Source: Xestospongia bergquistia
Lineage: Eukaryota; Porifera; Demospongiae; Haplosclerida; Petrosiidae
Direction of reading: 5' to 3'
Length of the DNA: 64,000 nt
NCBI GenBank assembly: GCA_963965975.1
Contig: OZ014411.1
Span: 10,417,501-10,481,500 of the forward strand
The notes below the pieces were generated by a model that did not search any database, was not told the origin of the DNA, and saw only the letters and a list, made by a program, of their open reading frames with translations. The stretch's first letter is position 1. Each line of letters opens with the position of its first letter. Position numbers and translations under genes: made by a program. This document shows, piece after piece, positions 1 to 55,554 of this stretch.

Positions 1-1808
1 ACCCTTAATATGGTAGCTATTAGCTTACAACAGCTTCGAGCTTTGCTTGAAGAGAAAAATGACTCATCTCTTCCATCAAATGAAACAGTTTTGATAGAGC
101 TCTTAACAATTCTTTCTGACAAAGGTTTAATCTTATTCCTTAGAAGGAAGGAGTCAGAAAGTTGGATCATTATAAAGAAAGAAGCTCTTCTTGAGGAAGT
201 CAATGGTGTTTTGTTTGCTCCATCTGCTATCAAACGTGTGTATAGACAGATAGCTAGCAACACAGGATTAGTCCCTGTGTATGCTTTGAAAAGTCTTTTT
301 CATGATAGATATGACACTGGCATGTTAGTATCATTTCTGATAATTCTAGAGTTTTGTCATGTACTAGATGCCGACACACTAGAAAAAATACCTACTAATC
401 TCTCACCTTTGTTTCCAACAGAATCTGAGCAATTGTTGTACATACCTGCACTAGTAAGTGCAGAGCGTCCTCCTGATATATGTTTGACAGAAGGTGTTGG
501 TTGGTGTCTGTGGTGCAACAATCCTCATCAATTTTTCTCCACACGTTTTCTTTTTCTTTTACTTCTTCGTCTTGCCTTTAAGTATTGTCTACGAAAATGT
601 GGTGTTGGTGAAGTAAAAGGTGGCTCTGAATTAGCTCGATGTTGTACTTTGTGGAAAGATGGGATTTATTGGACTAGCAACAATGGAGTAAAGGTGATTG
701 TTCAAATGAGCGAAAATAACCGATGTGTAACTGTACTTACTTCTAACAGTAGAGCATTAATGGCTTGTCAACTTCAAAGCAAAATTATCAGTGATATTTT
801 TAGCCTTCAGAAGGATACCTGTCCTTCTTATGATATCACAGAATGTTTGATATCTTCAGCTGATGTTGGTAGATCACTGACTGACAGAATTCGTGATATA
901 CCAGTGTTTGTGATAGGAAATGTCACCCAAGCTATGCTAACTAATGCTATATATGTCACTGATGGCAATGGTAAGAAAACAGTAGAGGTTTCAAGTTTGT
1001 TTAACAGAAGTGAGCCTTTTAGTAAACTATGTCCAGTCTTTATAAAGGAAATATTCCTTGCTTCTAAGACATCAGAACTTCCTTCATGTTACCTTCATTA
1101 TTTACAAATATGTTGCTCTGACATAATGAAGCTTTATATGGAAGAGGAATACACTTTTCTTTCTATACGAGATCACCTTTGTAGTTACAGCATGTTTGCT
1201 GGACGTAATCCATTAGTAAGTTTATTTGTATAATGTCACTTTATATCAACTATGTTTTTGCTTAGGATGTTGCCTTTCCACAACTCACTGATAAGGAAAT
1301 TAAATATACTTCAAAGGATTTTATTAAGTTGATTAAAGGTATTGTAAACTGTTTAAACTATATAGGACAAATTGACATTGTTTATTTCTGTATAGGAGCT
1401 GCAGTGACAGTACTAAGTCTTCCTGGTACATTGGACATTAATGCTATACTTGGTTGGTTATGATAATATACATGTATGTTATTTCCACTATTTTATATAG
1501 ATGAGAAACCACAAAAACTACATCTTCAAAAATTACTATCCTCTATTAAGTATCAGTGGAGGATTATTGGAGAGACTCTTCAAGTTAGACATGAAGACAT
1601 CATGTCATTGGAGTATAATTCTACATATGATAATACCATACGTCTCTCACAAGTATTGCAGTTTTGGATGGATCAAATGAAAACTCCAGTGTCATGGTGT
1701 ACAATCATTAAAGCAATTGAAGAACCTCCCATTAATAATGCCACATTAGCACAAGAGATACGTTTGTTTCTTTCACAACCAGACACACAATCTGAATATA
1801 AACATTAA
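1..1808 (+). CDS. ROCO-type protein, 3' part: COR region plus C-terminal Death domain (partial)
   Basis: Four exons can be read: 1-1215, 1266-1338, 1396-1452 and 1501-1808 (TAA at 1806), all with GT-AG borders and compatible phases. No stop precedes the Met at 10, so the gene probably continues beyond the left edge. The first ~230 residues resemble the winged-helix/COR part of ROCO GTPases, with short helices followed by a stretch on 'LLEEVNGVLFAPS'. The last ~95 residues (from 'DEKPQKLHLQKLL' to 'RLFLSQ') read as a six-helix Death domain, including 'RHEDIMSLE' and the Trp in 'FWMDQM'. A Roc GTPase and leucine-rich repeats would be expected upstream but are not visible. The family acts in cytoplasmic signalling; Death domains recruit other Death-domain proteins. 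The COR and DD calls rest on remembered family patterns. It could instead be a COR-DD protein lacking Roc. Confidence 0.72.
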
Positions 1809-1911
1809 CATTTTTCTTTTGTGTTTAGAAATTGCTTATGTTAATACTAATATTGTGACATACTTTTTGTTAATGTTTTTTAATATCTGTGTCATTGGAA
1901 TTTGCTTTTGA

Positions 1912-1921
1912 AATAAATAAA
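1912..1921 (+). terminator. poly(A) signals of the COR-Death-domain gene
   Basis: Two overlapping AATAAA hexamers begin at 1912 and 1916, about 105 bp after the stop codon at 1806-1808. This is a plausible cleavage signal for the gene to the left. Confidence 0.5.
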
Positions 1922-2389
1922 AGCATTTGTTAATATTATGATTTTAAAAGTCTGGAAGAGTAGATTATAACTGTGACTGTGTTTAAAACCCCAATACCTT
2001 CCATACATTAATAAAATGTCCTTACATATATACACTCTAGAATTTACCAGGAGAACTATGCTCTTATGTACCAGACAATCCACCAACAGAAAAAATGATC
2101 ATCAATGCGAAGGAGTCAGAGCTGCACACCTGACATGAGCAATATACATGTAGATAATGTGTTAGTATGTACACTCCTTAAGTTTAAATTTATTAATAAT
2201 AAAATGGCATCTCTAATGGAGGTTGTCTATAGTGAGCTTTCAAAATCATTATATAGTTATTGATCTTGAAGTGTTTGAACCTAACCTATGAAGGCTATTC
2301 TCTTTAATTTATCATGTTAATCCTGTTGAAGATGTACTTAGCTCTAAGGTTAGAGTTATTGTGTGCTAAAAGATAGCTAAGATACAGCA

Positions 2390-2575
2390 AACCCAACACT
2401 CAATCATGATCAAATTGTGTCTATATATGATTATAAACATTCCCTTGACCTATAACTGAGTCATTATAGAGTAATTATCATAGACAGAAATACTGCAAAG
2501 AAATAACAAATGAGATATATCAAGTGTTTTCTGCCAATACGCTCCAATTGACATTCGAGATTTACAAACCATCAT
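2390..2575. repeat. Dispersed repeat R1, copy 1
   Basis: This block shares long near-identical stretches with 2605-2785 and 4895-5105, including 'TAACTGAGTCATTATAGAG' and 'GAGATATATCAAGTGTTTT'. Copy 1 lacks a ~15-bp segment present in the other two. No coding capacity was seen and the family was not recognised. Confidence 0.7.
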
Positions 2576-2604
2576 TATATATATATAGTTACATATTACA
2601 TATG

Positions 2605-3545
2605 TTCAAATTGTATGTATAAACATTGTCTTGACCTATAACTGAGTCATTATAGAGTAATTATCATAGACAGAAATACTGCAAAGAAATAATAAATTCT
2701 GATGACTTGAGTGAGATATATCAAGTGTTTTCTGCCAATACACTCTAATTGACATTCTAGACTTACAAACCATCACTACATAGACACTGATATTTTATGC
2801 TTGATTTTCAACTGCACTAATGGATATACATTATTAAAATAATTATAGTATACATTCATTAATCTCTTTTCAAACAATTCGCATATGTTGATAGCTTACA
2901 TATGAACAAGTTGCAATCAGACAAAATGTACTATTTCTTTTATTGTTGTGGTATGCTGTAATGTTTTTATCTTAAATCAACACTATGATTAACAGAAATA
3001 CACTATACAAGCTTATTATAAATAGAATATATTAATTATAGATCAATCTTGCTCAATGAACAGTAAAATTGTATGGAATTAGAGAGTAATGTTCCCTTTT
3101 GGAGTTGAAAATGATATCTAAAGTCTATCTTTTGCTGGTATTTGCAGTTACACTCAAGACATTATTCTTCTTCATACTTCTGGTTTACTGGGAAAATTTC
3201 TGAAAGGGAAAATAACAAGGACATTGCTGGCAATATAGATAATTGTGTCACTCACCTCCACGAAGTGGAGACATTATTCAAGTAGCCTCCCCTCAATAAA
3301 TACAGTGTGTATGATGGACTCTTTCCTTCAAACAGTGCATAATCCTTTCCATGTGGTAACAGTTAATATCTACTATGATATATATATCTCATGCATGTAG
3401 ACATACTTTAATTAAATATACATAGTACCAGTGACTACTGAATGCTAACATTTGACATAGACAAACCAGCTAGTGAGAAAACTTTGAACACACAAACATG
3501 ATCAGTCACATGTATTGTTATTGTTGCTTTTGCAGGTAAGATTTA
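2605..3545. repeat. Local duplication unit 1 (starts with R1 copy 2)
   Basis: The block begins with the second R1 copy (2605-2785) and continues colinearly with 4895-6035. Shared landmarks are the signal-peptide-like segment near 3115, 'GATAATTGTGTCACTCAC' near 3237 and the pyrimidine-rich AG acceptor near 3535. The two units differ by many substitutions and indels, so the duplication is old. Confidence 0.65.
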
Positions 3546-3904
3546 TTGGTTGCAGAGAAACTACTGATAACACTCCAGTCTTTATAACTCCAGTATTTTA
3601 CATATTGATATTTGTCAAAACAACTATAGCATATGCTCTAGTGTTAGTAAAACATACATGATTGAAATCATTAATAAGGACTTTGGTAACAATATTAAAG
3701 CACCAATCAAAGCTTGTGTGTACTTTACTATCCTCATCAGTACCATTTTCTAAACGTCTATCTATATTTCTATGTGGTAAAGGTGCTCCATGTTATACTA
3801 CACTTTATCCTCTACCTATTCTCAGTTCTTCTATTGTTGTTATAGTAACAGGTATCATTACAGCATCATTTTTAGTGATAGCAATTGCTGACATGATTTT
3901 TTAG
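3112..3904 (+). other. Unrecognised small membrane or secreted protein-like locus, probably decayed
   Basis: A frame from ATG at 3112 starts with a strongly hydrophobic N-terminus (ISKVYLLLVFAVTL) like a signal peptide, but stops after about 30 residues. Downstream, a candidate acceptor ends near 3535, and the frame from 3662 to 3904 ends in a membrane-like segment ('SSSIVVIVTGIITASFLVIA'). These may be pieces of a short gene, but I could not join them into one open model and recognise no family. The same N-terminal segment recurs in the second unit near 5450. Treat as a relic or an unverified gene. Confidence 0.25.
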
Positions 3905-4894
3905 CTATGTCAAATAACTTTCTGGTATATGTATTACTATACATGTGTTATTATTGTATTTGAACAAGTTCTTTTCCCACCATCTTATTGTCTATATGAA
4001 TAACTTATGTGTTATAGTCCAAGTTACACTTTACCTTGAGACTATTAATTTTATAAAATTATTGTTGTAAAGAGAGATGACTCTCAAGAAATTGATAATG
4101 GTTTTAAAAACAACACAATGATAACAAAGGTTAGTATTGAGGGATTAAAATTTTAGGTTAATAGCTAACCAGTTAGACTATGAAAATATCTAAAGCATGG
4201 AACCACAAACTTTATAATTACATTTTACTGCCAAATTTATACTTATGAATTTAATTTTGATTAAACTAATGGCAAACTAGCCTACACTGTTTATTGTATT
4301 ACCTAATAATACATATTTTTGTTGATCATTTTCCATATTGATTTGAGGTTTAAACATGTCCAGTACTTGCATATACGTGTGCTAGATTTTTCCCTGCCCA
4401 TATTTAGCCTGTTTTCCAATAAAGCACAAACAAGCTCTTTTTCTATACTTATTACTAAGAACATTAATTGTATTGGGTATTGTCTCTGTTGTTATATTGA
4501 CAATGTACTATAACTAACAAGGTCATAACATGTGCCGTTTTAAATAAAATAATCATACATACATGAAATGGTATGCTTTCTCATTGTTATTATTTCTATC
4601 TGAGTTAAGTATCTCCACATTGTTAATTAAGATAGTGCCATTACCAATTGTGGAAGTTCAAAACTTCTTACATATACATTTATAATATAGACCATAACCA
4701 TATAAAGAATACTGTAAGATAGCATTAATCAATTCTATGATTCCTAATAAGTCTAGTAAATAGACAGATTTTCTGTAAGGGGCCAAGATTGCTGAACAGA
4801 GAGTCAAAACAATTAATTTTTAGTTACAGTTATGGACAAACTGTTACTTTCTCTGTGTATCGATGTATGTCATGCTTAGGAATGCTTCTCAGAA

Positions 4895-6035
<1,141 letters not shown>

Positions 6036-7135
6036 ATTGCCAATTTTCCAGTCTTGTACCTCAGTCTTGGATAATGAAAGACAATGGCAGAGGCCTAGAC
6101 AAGATGGTGGAAGTGTAGATGATAGACAAAAGTAATGGAGAATGACAGGCAATGGTAGAAAACGATAATCTCAGAAACACAGGTAACGTAGAAATCATAA
6201 GACAACTTAGAAACTTTGATAATTAGAATAAATCCAATATACAATTGTTCAGAGTTACTGAATATGAGAAATGTCATTGTTAGTTTAAATCATTACGTAA
6301 AATAATCCAAACCTTTTTTCAAAGATGTTATTCTAAAACCTAATGTACTTATTTTCATTAATGACTATGGAATAAGTATTTATATTTAATTCACAGTCAT
6401 CAAAAAAGATAAGTCATTACTATGGCTGATCTATGTCAATGTACTGGTTTATATGGAATTAATACTGGAGTCCTCAATGATAATAAAACTCATTGTATTC
6501 ATTAGAGAGCAGATATAGTAGAGTTCTGACAGTGGACAGAAAGAAAGGGTTCACTACTGAATGTAGGAGTGGTCTCAAGCGAAGAGATTGTTCTAGTGAG
6601 TGATGGTAAAGTGTGTTAATCAGTATATATATGGTTTGACAGAAACTTCTGAGGCTAAACTTTCATATTTTTCAGTAAGTTAAAATTCCACAAAAGTTTA
6701 GTTCACTAATTTTATTGTATAACGAGACTGAAATAGTTATGATGTACTTGTGTACTTGGTTCTATTTTTGTTAATAAAGCTACAGTCTCCATAAATTCTG
6801 TACTTTGTATATACATGCCTCATTGAGCTTTATCTGGTTGTTTATTGCAACTATTCTATATTTTTTTACAAACACAAACACAGACACCTAATAGGTTCAT
6901 GGAATGTTTCCTCATTTTCATCTGTTATGTATAGATTGTGGCAATACGTACTTGTTGAACTAACATATATGAATTGATGGATTTTGATAAACTATCAGAT
7001 CCTTGTTTTATAGGTTGCAGTGTTGGAACACTAAGTAGTGAAAGCAAATAGCTACTTCCAGCTGGATTGATTGATTACCATATCCCAACCCCCTCCTCAT
7101 CTTGCACTAATTCAGGTCAGCCTCAAAAGCAAAGG

Positions 7136-7141
7136 TTTATT
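7136..7141 (-). terminator. poly(A) signal, ferlin A
   Basis: AATAAA on the minus strand, about 230 bp after the stop codon. The same hexamer in the same local context occurs 3' of copy B at 32241-32246, which supports it as a real signal. Confidence 0.5.
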
Positions 7142-7372
7142 GTAAGCCTATAGTACTTTAATACATTAGACAATTTGCTATGATCACCTTAGAAGAGGTA
7201 TATGTAGCATCCCCTAAAAAATAATATACTATTTCAGGTTATATATTTTAAAATCACACACAATTGTTAAAAGACCATTAGATATATAGAAACATAACAC
7301 ATGTGTTAAAGTTCACACAATTTAAAAATTATTGCTGATATAGGAATATCAAAATGGACAGCTGTTTAGGTA

Positions 7373-29329
<21,957 letters not shown>

Positions 29330-29609
29330 CTTCTGTGAAAGTCAAGATGTAATATACAGGTCCTGGATACCAAAGACAGGGACTTTCAAATTACTTTCTT
29401 CAATAAACAAATACAATAGGAATACTGAACTAATGTTGACCTAATATTTTGTCTGCATAGACAACTTGCATGAAGAATATGCCTATATTGAAGGCTAACA
29501 GTTGCATCAACACAAAACAACGTGTCTTCAGAGAAATATAAATTAAGTAAATGACGAACATTAATTTATTAAGAGGTCAATTATATAAGTCTTTGTAGCT
29601 TTAACTTAC

Positions 29610-29690
29610 TTTCAGCTTAGCGTAGTGTATCTGATGCACATCTCTACACTAACAGTCTGCAATTATAGTTTTAGGTTGTAGCAGGACACA
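29610..29690 (-). promoter_or_regulatory. Ferlin A noncoding first exon and promoter region
   Basis: A GTAAGT-type donor at the lower edge (29608-29609) and sequence conserved with 53775-53860 mark a 5' untranslated exon. It splices to the acceptor just before the start codon (CACAG, then AAGATG). The upper boundary is estimated from where similarity between the copies fades. Confidence 0.5.
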
Positions 29691-31284
29691 AGAAGTATGT
29701 AGCAACAGCACTAAGTTCTTATCGTAGTTATATATTTGGGGCGAGTTTAAGTTAGTAATTGGGGCGTGGCTCACGTTTATGAGAGCAAATACCCAATATT
29801 CTTGTCGTTTTGCACCAGCTATGTGGAGTAGGATCATAATAATTTGAGGAGATCCTGAGTGAGTTCCAATGGGGTGAACCACAGTGAACACCAGTCGTAT
29901 TATTCTAAAACAGTTTACCTGTTGTCCTTAACAACTTTGTCTATTATTATGTTATTGTGTATCTGGGAGGAATCAAAAATTAACAATGGTAAATGTATAT
30001 TAATTCAACAGTTTTTTGCGAAAGTCGTTGGACTAACTGCACTTCTTGTTAATATGATACTGGGTGGAGCTTTAAATAAGTACATGCACAGTTCTGTATA
30101 CTTAATAGCTTAGTGGTACTGCGTCCTCGAATAAGTTATTCAAATCAGAACCATAGCCACTGGTAACCACATTTCTAATTAAGGTAACTTTCATGTGCTA
30201 GTGCTATCAGAATCTTTTGTATTGTGTCTTTCCACTCAAAAAATGTTTCTTCCTCTTGACACCCTAATCCTTCTTTTAAGTAGCAAGTGTCACTGATGGA
30301 TGAAACTGCATCTTAATTGCTTACCTTCCTGTCTGCCTCAAAACCAGCAGTCTACCCTGTCTGTTGAGGCTCTGCTATCCACAATTTACTGGACTGTGCA
30401 AGAGGAGTTGGCCCTGCAGTTTCAATCTCTATCATGGTCATTCTCATTTGGCCCAGGATCAACATCCTCAGAACTAAGAGTTGAGTGTACATAGGTAACC
30501 ACTGGATTCAGCAGGAATCCAAAGGACTCACTTGCATCCTCCTATACCTGATATGCCTCCCCCCCCCCCAATTCTATAATGACACCTGGCCAATTCCTTA
30601 AGACATGATTCGCTGGTTCTCTGGTGGCCACCCATACTGTCCTAACAATTGCATGTAGATTATAGACAGTCTGTAAAAAAACTTTTGCTCCATCTAGAAT
30701 AAACAATTGTACCAAGAATATTATCTTGGTTAAATTATTAAGTAAGAGTTGTAACTATAGATAGAGTACCAAGAAGAGTATTTTGCTAGTTTTATTGCTT
30801 CGTTACATGTTCACAATATGTTCATATGTAATAAGTGCTATTTTATTTTACTTAATATGTTAATTGTTATATCACTGTTATTGATTTATGTGTTTCCTAA
30901 CTGGAACATTCCATTAATCAAGTCCTTACTAATACGATGTATTTAAGTGATCTAAGTAGACATTGTTTATGGTTACTCACTAACAAGATGTTTTCTTCTG
31001 TCCTGATTAGCCAAGAAGTTCAAAAGTCACCTTCGTTTAATAGCATCATCAACAATTTTATTGTTGGAATGTGTTTTAATGACAGAATGTTCCGTACTAG
31101 ACAATCATTGTGTCCAGTTCCTAAAAGCTTGTTTTGAAGTAGTAGGTACTATTGCTAAAGATGCCAGAGTTCTATAAAATGACTGGATTGATGTGGGGAT
31201 CAAAATGGTGTATGACAAATTATAAATATTGATCAGTAAACTGTAGTGATGTGTAATCAGTAATTGTTTCATTAATTCAAGCCT
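29691..31284. other. Spacer between duplication units, no gene recognised
   Basis: About 1.6 kb not shared with the other junctions. Open frames are short and lack splice or family support. A homopolymer C run lies near 30557-30569. A GC-richer stretch at 30230-30680 stands out from the AT-rich surroundings and may be old transposon DNA, but no family was recognised. Confidence 0.4.
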
Positions 31285-32240
31285 TTCTTTTTAAGATGTT
31301 ATTCCAAACTTTGTGTACACCTGATAACTATTTATTGACAACTGGTGGAATAAGTATATAGTGCAGCTGATCTATGTCAATCTATTGGTTAATATGGAAT
31401 TAATACTGGTATTCTCAATGATGACTAGAATATAATAGATGGGATTATAATGATGTACTCACATAACCAGTTGCTATAGTTAAAGCAGTTAAATATATAG
31501 CACTCATCCAATAGTGTTAACATTCATGTATGTAACACACATGGCACTTAACACATGTGTGATGAGTTAACAACCACTGGAGAGGAGAGATAGTACAGCT
31601 GGAAGTACTACAGACAGTATTAGAAATAGATATGTGATATATGAAACCAGAGAACAAGCTGACGGGGAGAGAAAGGTTTTCACTAGTGGAAATAGGAGTG
31701 GTCTCAAAGGAAAGAGATTGCTCTAATGAGTGATTGTAATGTATTAGTAAGTATATGGTATGACAGAAAAATTCTGATGCTAAAACTTATAGCATTGTGA
31801 AGGTTAAATGCCATAAATGCTTAGTTCATCAAATTCATTTGTAAAATCAGACTAAAGTGATTATGACAACTTGTGTACTTGTTTTTATTATTGTTAATAT
31901 AATAGAATTATATTCTGTATACGCATGCCTCATTCAGCATTATATGGTTATTTATACAGCTATATCTATCTAGTAGCTATAGCTTAATGGAATATTTTCT
32001 TATCTACATATGCTATATACAGAATGCAGTCCTGTGTACTTGTTCAGCTCAACTAATAATAACATGTATGAAATTGATGGCTTTTGATATACTACCATAT
32101 CCGTGTGTTAGCAGATGCAATTTTTGAGCCCTAAGTGAAAGTGAATGGACTGCTTGCTGCTGGATCCATTCATTACTTTACCCTGACTTTGTGTCTTACC
32201 CACTCAACTTGCACTCATTCAGGTCAGCTTTAACAGCAGT

Positions 32241-32246
32241 TTTATT
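32241..32246 (-). terminator. poly(A) signal, ferlin B
   Basis: AATAAA on the minus strand about 230 bp after the stop, in the same context as 7136-7141 of copy A. Confidence 0.5.
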
Positions 32247-32474
32247 GTAAACCTATGGTACTTAATTACTTAATACATTGGGCTAATTACTATGATCACC
32301 TGGAAGAGCAATATGTAGCATACCCAGATAAAATATTGTTATTGATGTTTGAAAATCACACACAATTGTTAAAAAACCAATTAGATATGTAGAAAGAAAT
32401 ACATGTGTTAAAGCTCACACAATTTAAAAATTATTGCTGATATAGGAATATCAAAATGGACAGCTGTTTGCACA

Positions 32475-53490
<21,016 letters not shown>

Positions 53491-53774
53491 CTTCTAAAGT
53501 GTGCAGTTCCCTGGGTAACTATATAAATTATACATAAATTTTGAATTGTTGAAGATCAAAGACTTTTAAGTGATAAAAACATGATAGAAACGTTAAACTT
53601 ATGAGCTATAATTATTTTGCCTATATAGACAATCTTGTACAAAAGATATCCCTAGGTTGGCGACTAACAGTTAATGCAAAAGGAAGTGTCTGCAGAGAAA
53701 TGTAAGACTCTATACTTTATAGAGATTAGCGAACTGATATTATAGTTCCGTAAAATCACTTAAATTCAACTTAC

Positions 53775-53860
53775 TTTCAACCTAGCATTATATAGCACAC
53801 ACACGTCTCTGCACTAAGAGCCTCCTGTACAATTATATTTGTAGATCGCGACAGGAATTT
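53775..53860 (-). promoter_or_regulatory. Ferlin B noncoding first exon and promoter region
   Basis: A GTAAG donor at the lower edge (53773-53774) and similarity to 29610-29690 of copy A indicate a 5' untranslated exon. The coding exon has an acceptor TTTAG directly before AAGATG. Confidence 0.5.
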
Positions 53861-54075
53861 ATATAGCAGCGAGTTATGTTGGATCGTAATTAAGTTAATA
53901 AAAATTATTAAGATTATCTTACTATCGTTAATAATTGCAACGGATGTACCACAACAAACTAAGTAGTGAATTGTATCAGAGTAGGTTACTATTAAGACAG
54001 AAGATAAATAGACCAAAGTGTCTTAAAAAAGAAAAGCAAAAGAAATGTTCTGTGTATTTCATAGACTTTTAGTGT

Positions 54076-55330
54076 TTACTGTGGCTTGGTTTTCTTGGTG
54101 AGTAGACTCTTATGGATATGAGGCAAGACACCTAGAAAAAGAGATGACCCATTGAAAAGTGTCATAATGTATATGTATTCTCTCACCTCCTCCAGCAATA
54201 GTAGCCTTGATAAGTGAATCCAACTCTTCATCACCTCTAATAGCTAATTGTAAGTGACGAGGAGTGATACGTTTCACTTTGAGATCTTTACTACAGTTTC
54301 CTGCTAACTCTAGCACCTAGTTAAAAAGTAAGAAGCATATATTATAACATTGCTGCTCTTATATTAATACAATATTAGTGTAAGTACTATGACTAAGAAC
54401 AATGGTAAACATCATGTCAACAAGTAAAGTTATAATTGCTCACTTCAGCTGTTAAGTATTCTAATATAGCAGCACTATAAACAGCAGCTGTAGCTCCCAC
54501 ACGTCCATGACTAGTAGTACGTTGTTTCAAGTGACGATGAATACGCCCAACAGGAAACTAAACAGGATATTAAAATTATTAACATTATAAGCACAGTTGT
54601 TAAGGTCAGTTTGGCTTCATTTGGTCACCCAATGGAATGTGCTATCACAATTAACACAGTCCTAAGACGTCTTATTGGAGTTAATTAACACTTACTAATG
54701 GACAATGTATTTTTTGGATTATGAGACAAGGTTTATCACTATTTGGATATAATTACCAAGTCAAACTTCATAATCCCAGTTTGTGACATGATAAAAAATA
54801 TTATATATACTAATGTTAATGCTGAATATTATAAATGTAGTATCAAAGATGAGATTGTTACAATGTAAGAATAACAATGCTTGTTGTCATTTTGTCATTC
54901 ACAATTCTGTATAGATACTTTTAATACAACCTATGTTAATATTGTAAGCCAATACTTGAGGACAGCAAATACTCGTTTACACTACTGAACACCAATTTGA
55001 TGGCAGATATCAGATTAAAGGAGGAATGATCATTATTGATTGTTCTTATATATATATTTAAGATGTTAGAGTACATAATGAGCTTTTAATAGTCTTAAAA
55101 GCTTCATAGAAGCATTTGTAAACAAGTGTATTTCAATACATAGTTAAAAACTTACTTGTAAGCCAGCCCTAGCTGATCTCGATACTGCCTTAGCTTTAAC
55201 TTTAGCATCTTTGCCCGCTTTTCCACCCGCCTAAGGAAGACAAGATACATATTTGTTAGGCTTTTTGACAAGGCTTTAAGTTTAGAAACACTTTCTTTAA
55301 AAATCCGTACGTCGTAAAATGACTTACCAT
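54076..55330 (-). CDS. H2AZ: Histone H2A.Z variant
   Basis: Five coding exons: 55328-55330, 55156-55230, 54444-54557, 54187-54316 and 54076-54131 (TAA 54076-54078), giving 125 aa. The first coding exon contributes only ATG and is followed at once by the GT donor. The protein starts '[20 protein letters not shown]' and has the H2A.Z hallmarks '[20 protein letters not shown]', '[20 protein letters not shown]', '[19 protein letters not shown]' and the C-terminal '[10 protein letters not shown]'. These separate it from canonical H2A and H2A.X (no SQ tail). It replaces H2A in promoter-flanking nucleosomes. The gene has introns and should be polyadenylated, unlike replication-dependent histone genes. 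It diverges from TRAPPC2. Confidence 0.96.
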
Positions 55331-55554
55331 TGTTACTGAGCTTTACTTTTAAGAAGAAAGAGGTCAACAACAGAACTCTCGCCTTCTTATCGTAAGAAAA
55401 CCGAGATTTGTATTTTGGGCCGCCCAAACGGACGGATGACATCATATGTGATGATAACCATTCACCCAATGAAATTGCTTTCTGCTAAATCAGTTCCCGC
55501 GTATGCATAGGCGAGGTCAATGGGAGGGGCTATTATCAAGAGTAAGAAGATAGT
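55331..55554. promoter_or_regulatory. Bidirectional promoter interval between H2A.Z and TRAPPC2
   Basis: Only 224 bp separate the two start codons, which point away from each other. The interval is clearly richer in GC (for example 'GGGCCGCCCAAACGG' near 55418) than the AT-rich surroundings. Both 5' untranslated regions and both promoters must lie here. Confidence 0.75.

Noticed and set aside
2390..2785. Closely spaced R1 repeats considered as a CRISPR-like array
   Set aside because: There are only two adjacent copies of ~180 bp without regular spacers, in a eukaryotic context.
29859..30113. Open frame of 84 codons with hydrophobic stretches upstream of ferlin A
   Set aside because: No splice signals, no family match and no counterpart upstream of ferlin B; chance frames of this length are common here.
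30300..30494. Open frame of 64 codons in the spacer between units
   Set aside because: Compositionally unusual but unsupported on either strand; at most transposon debris.
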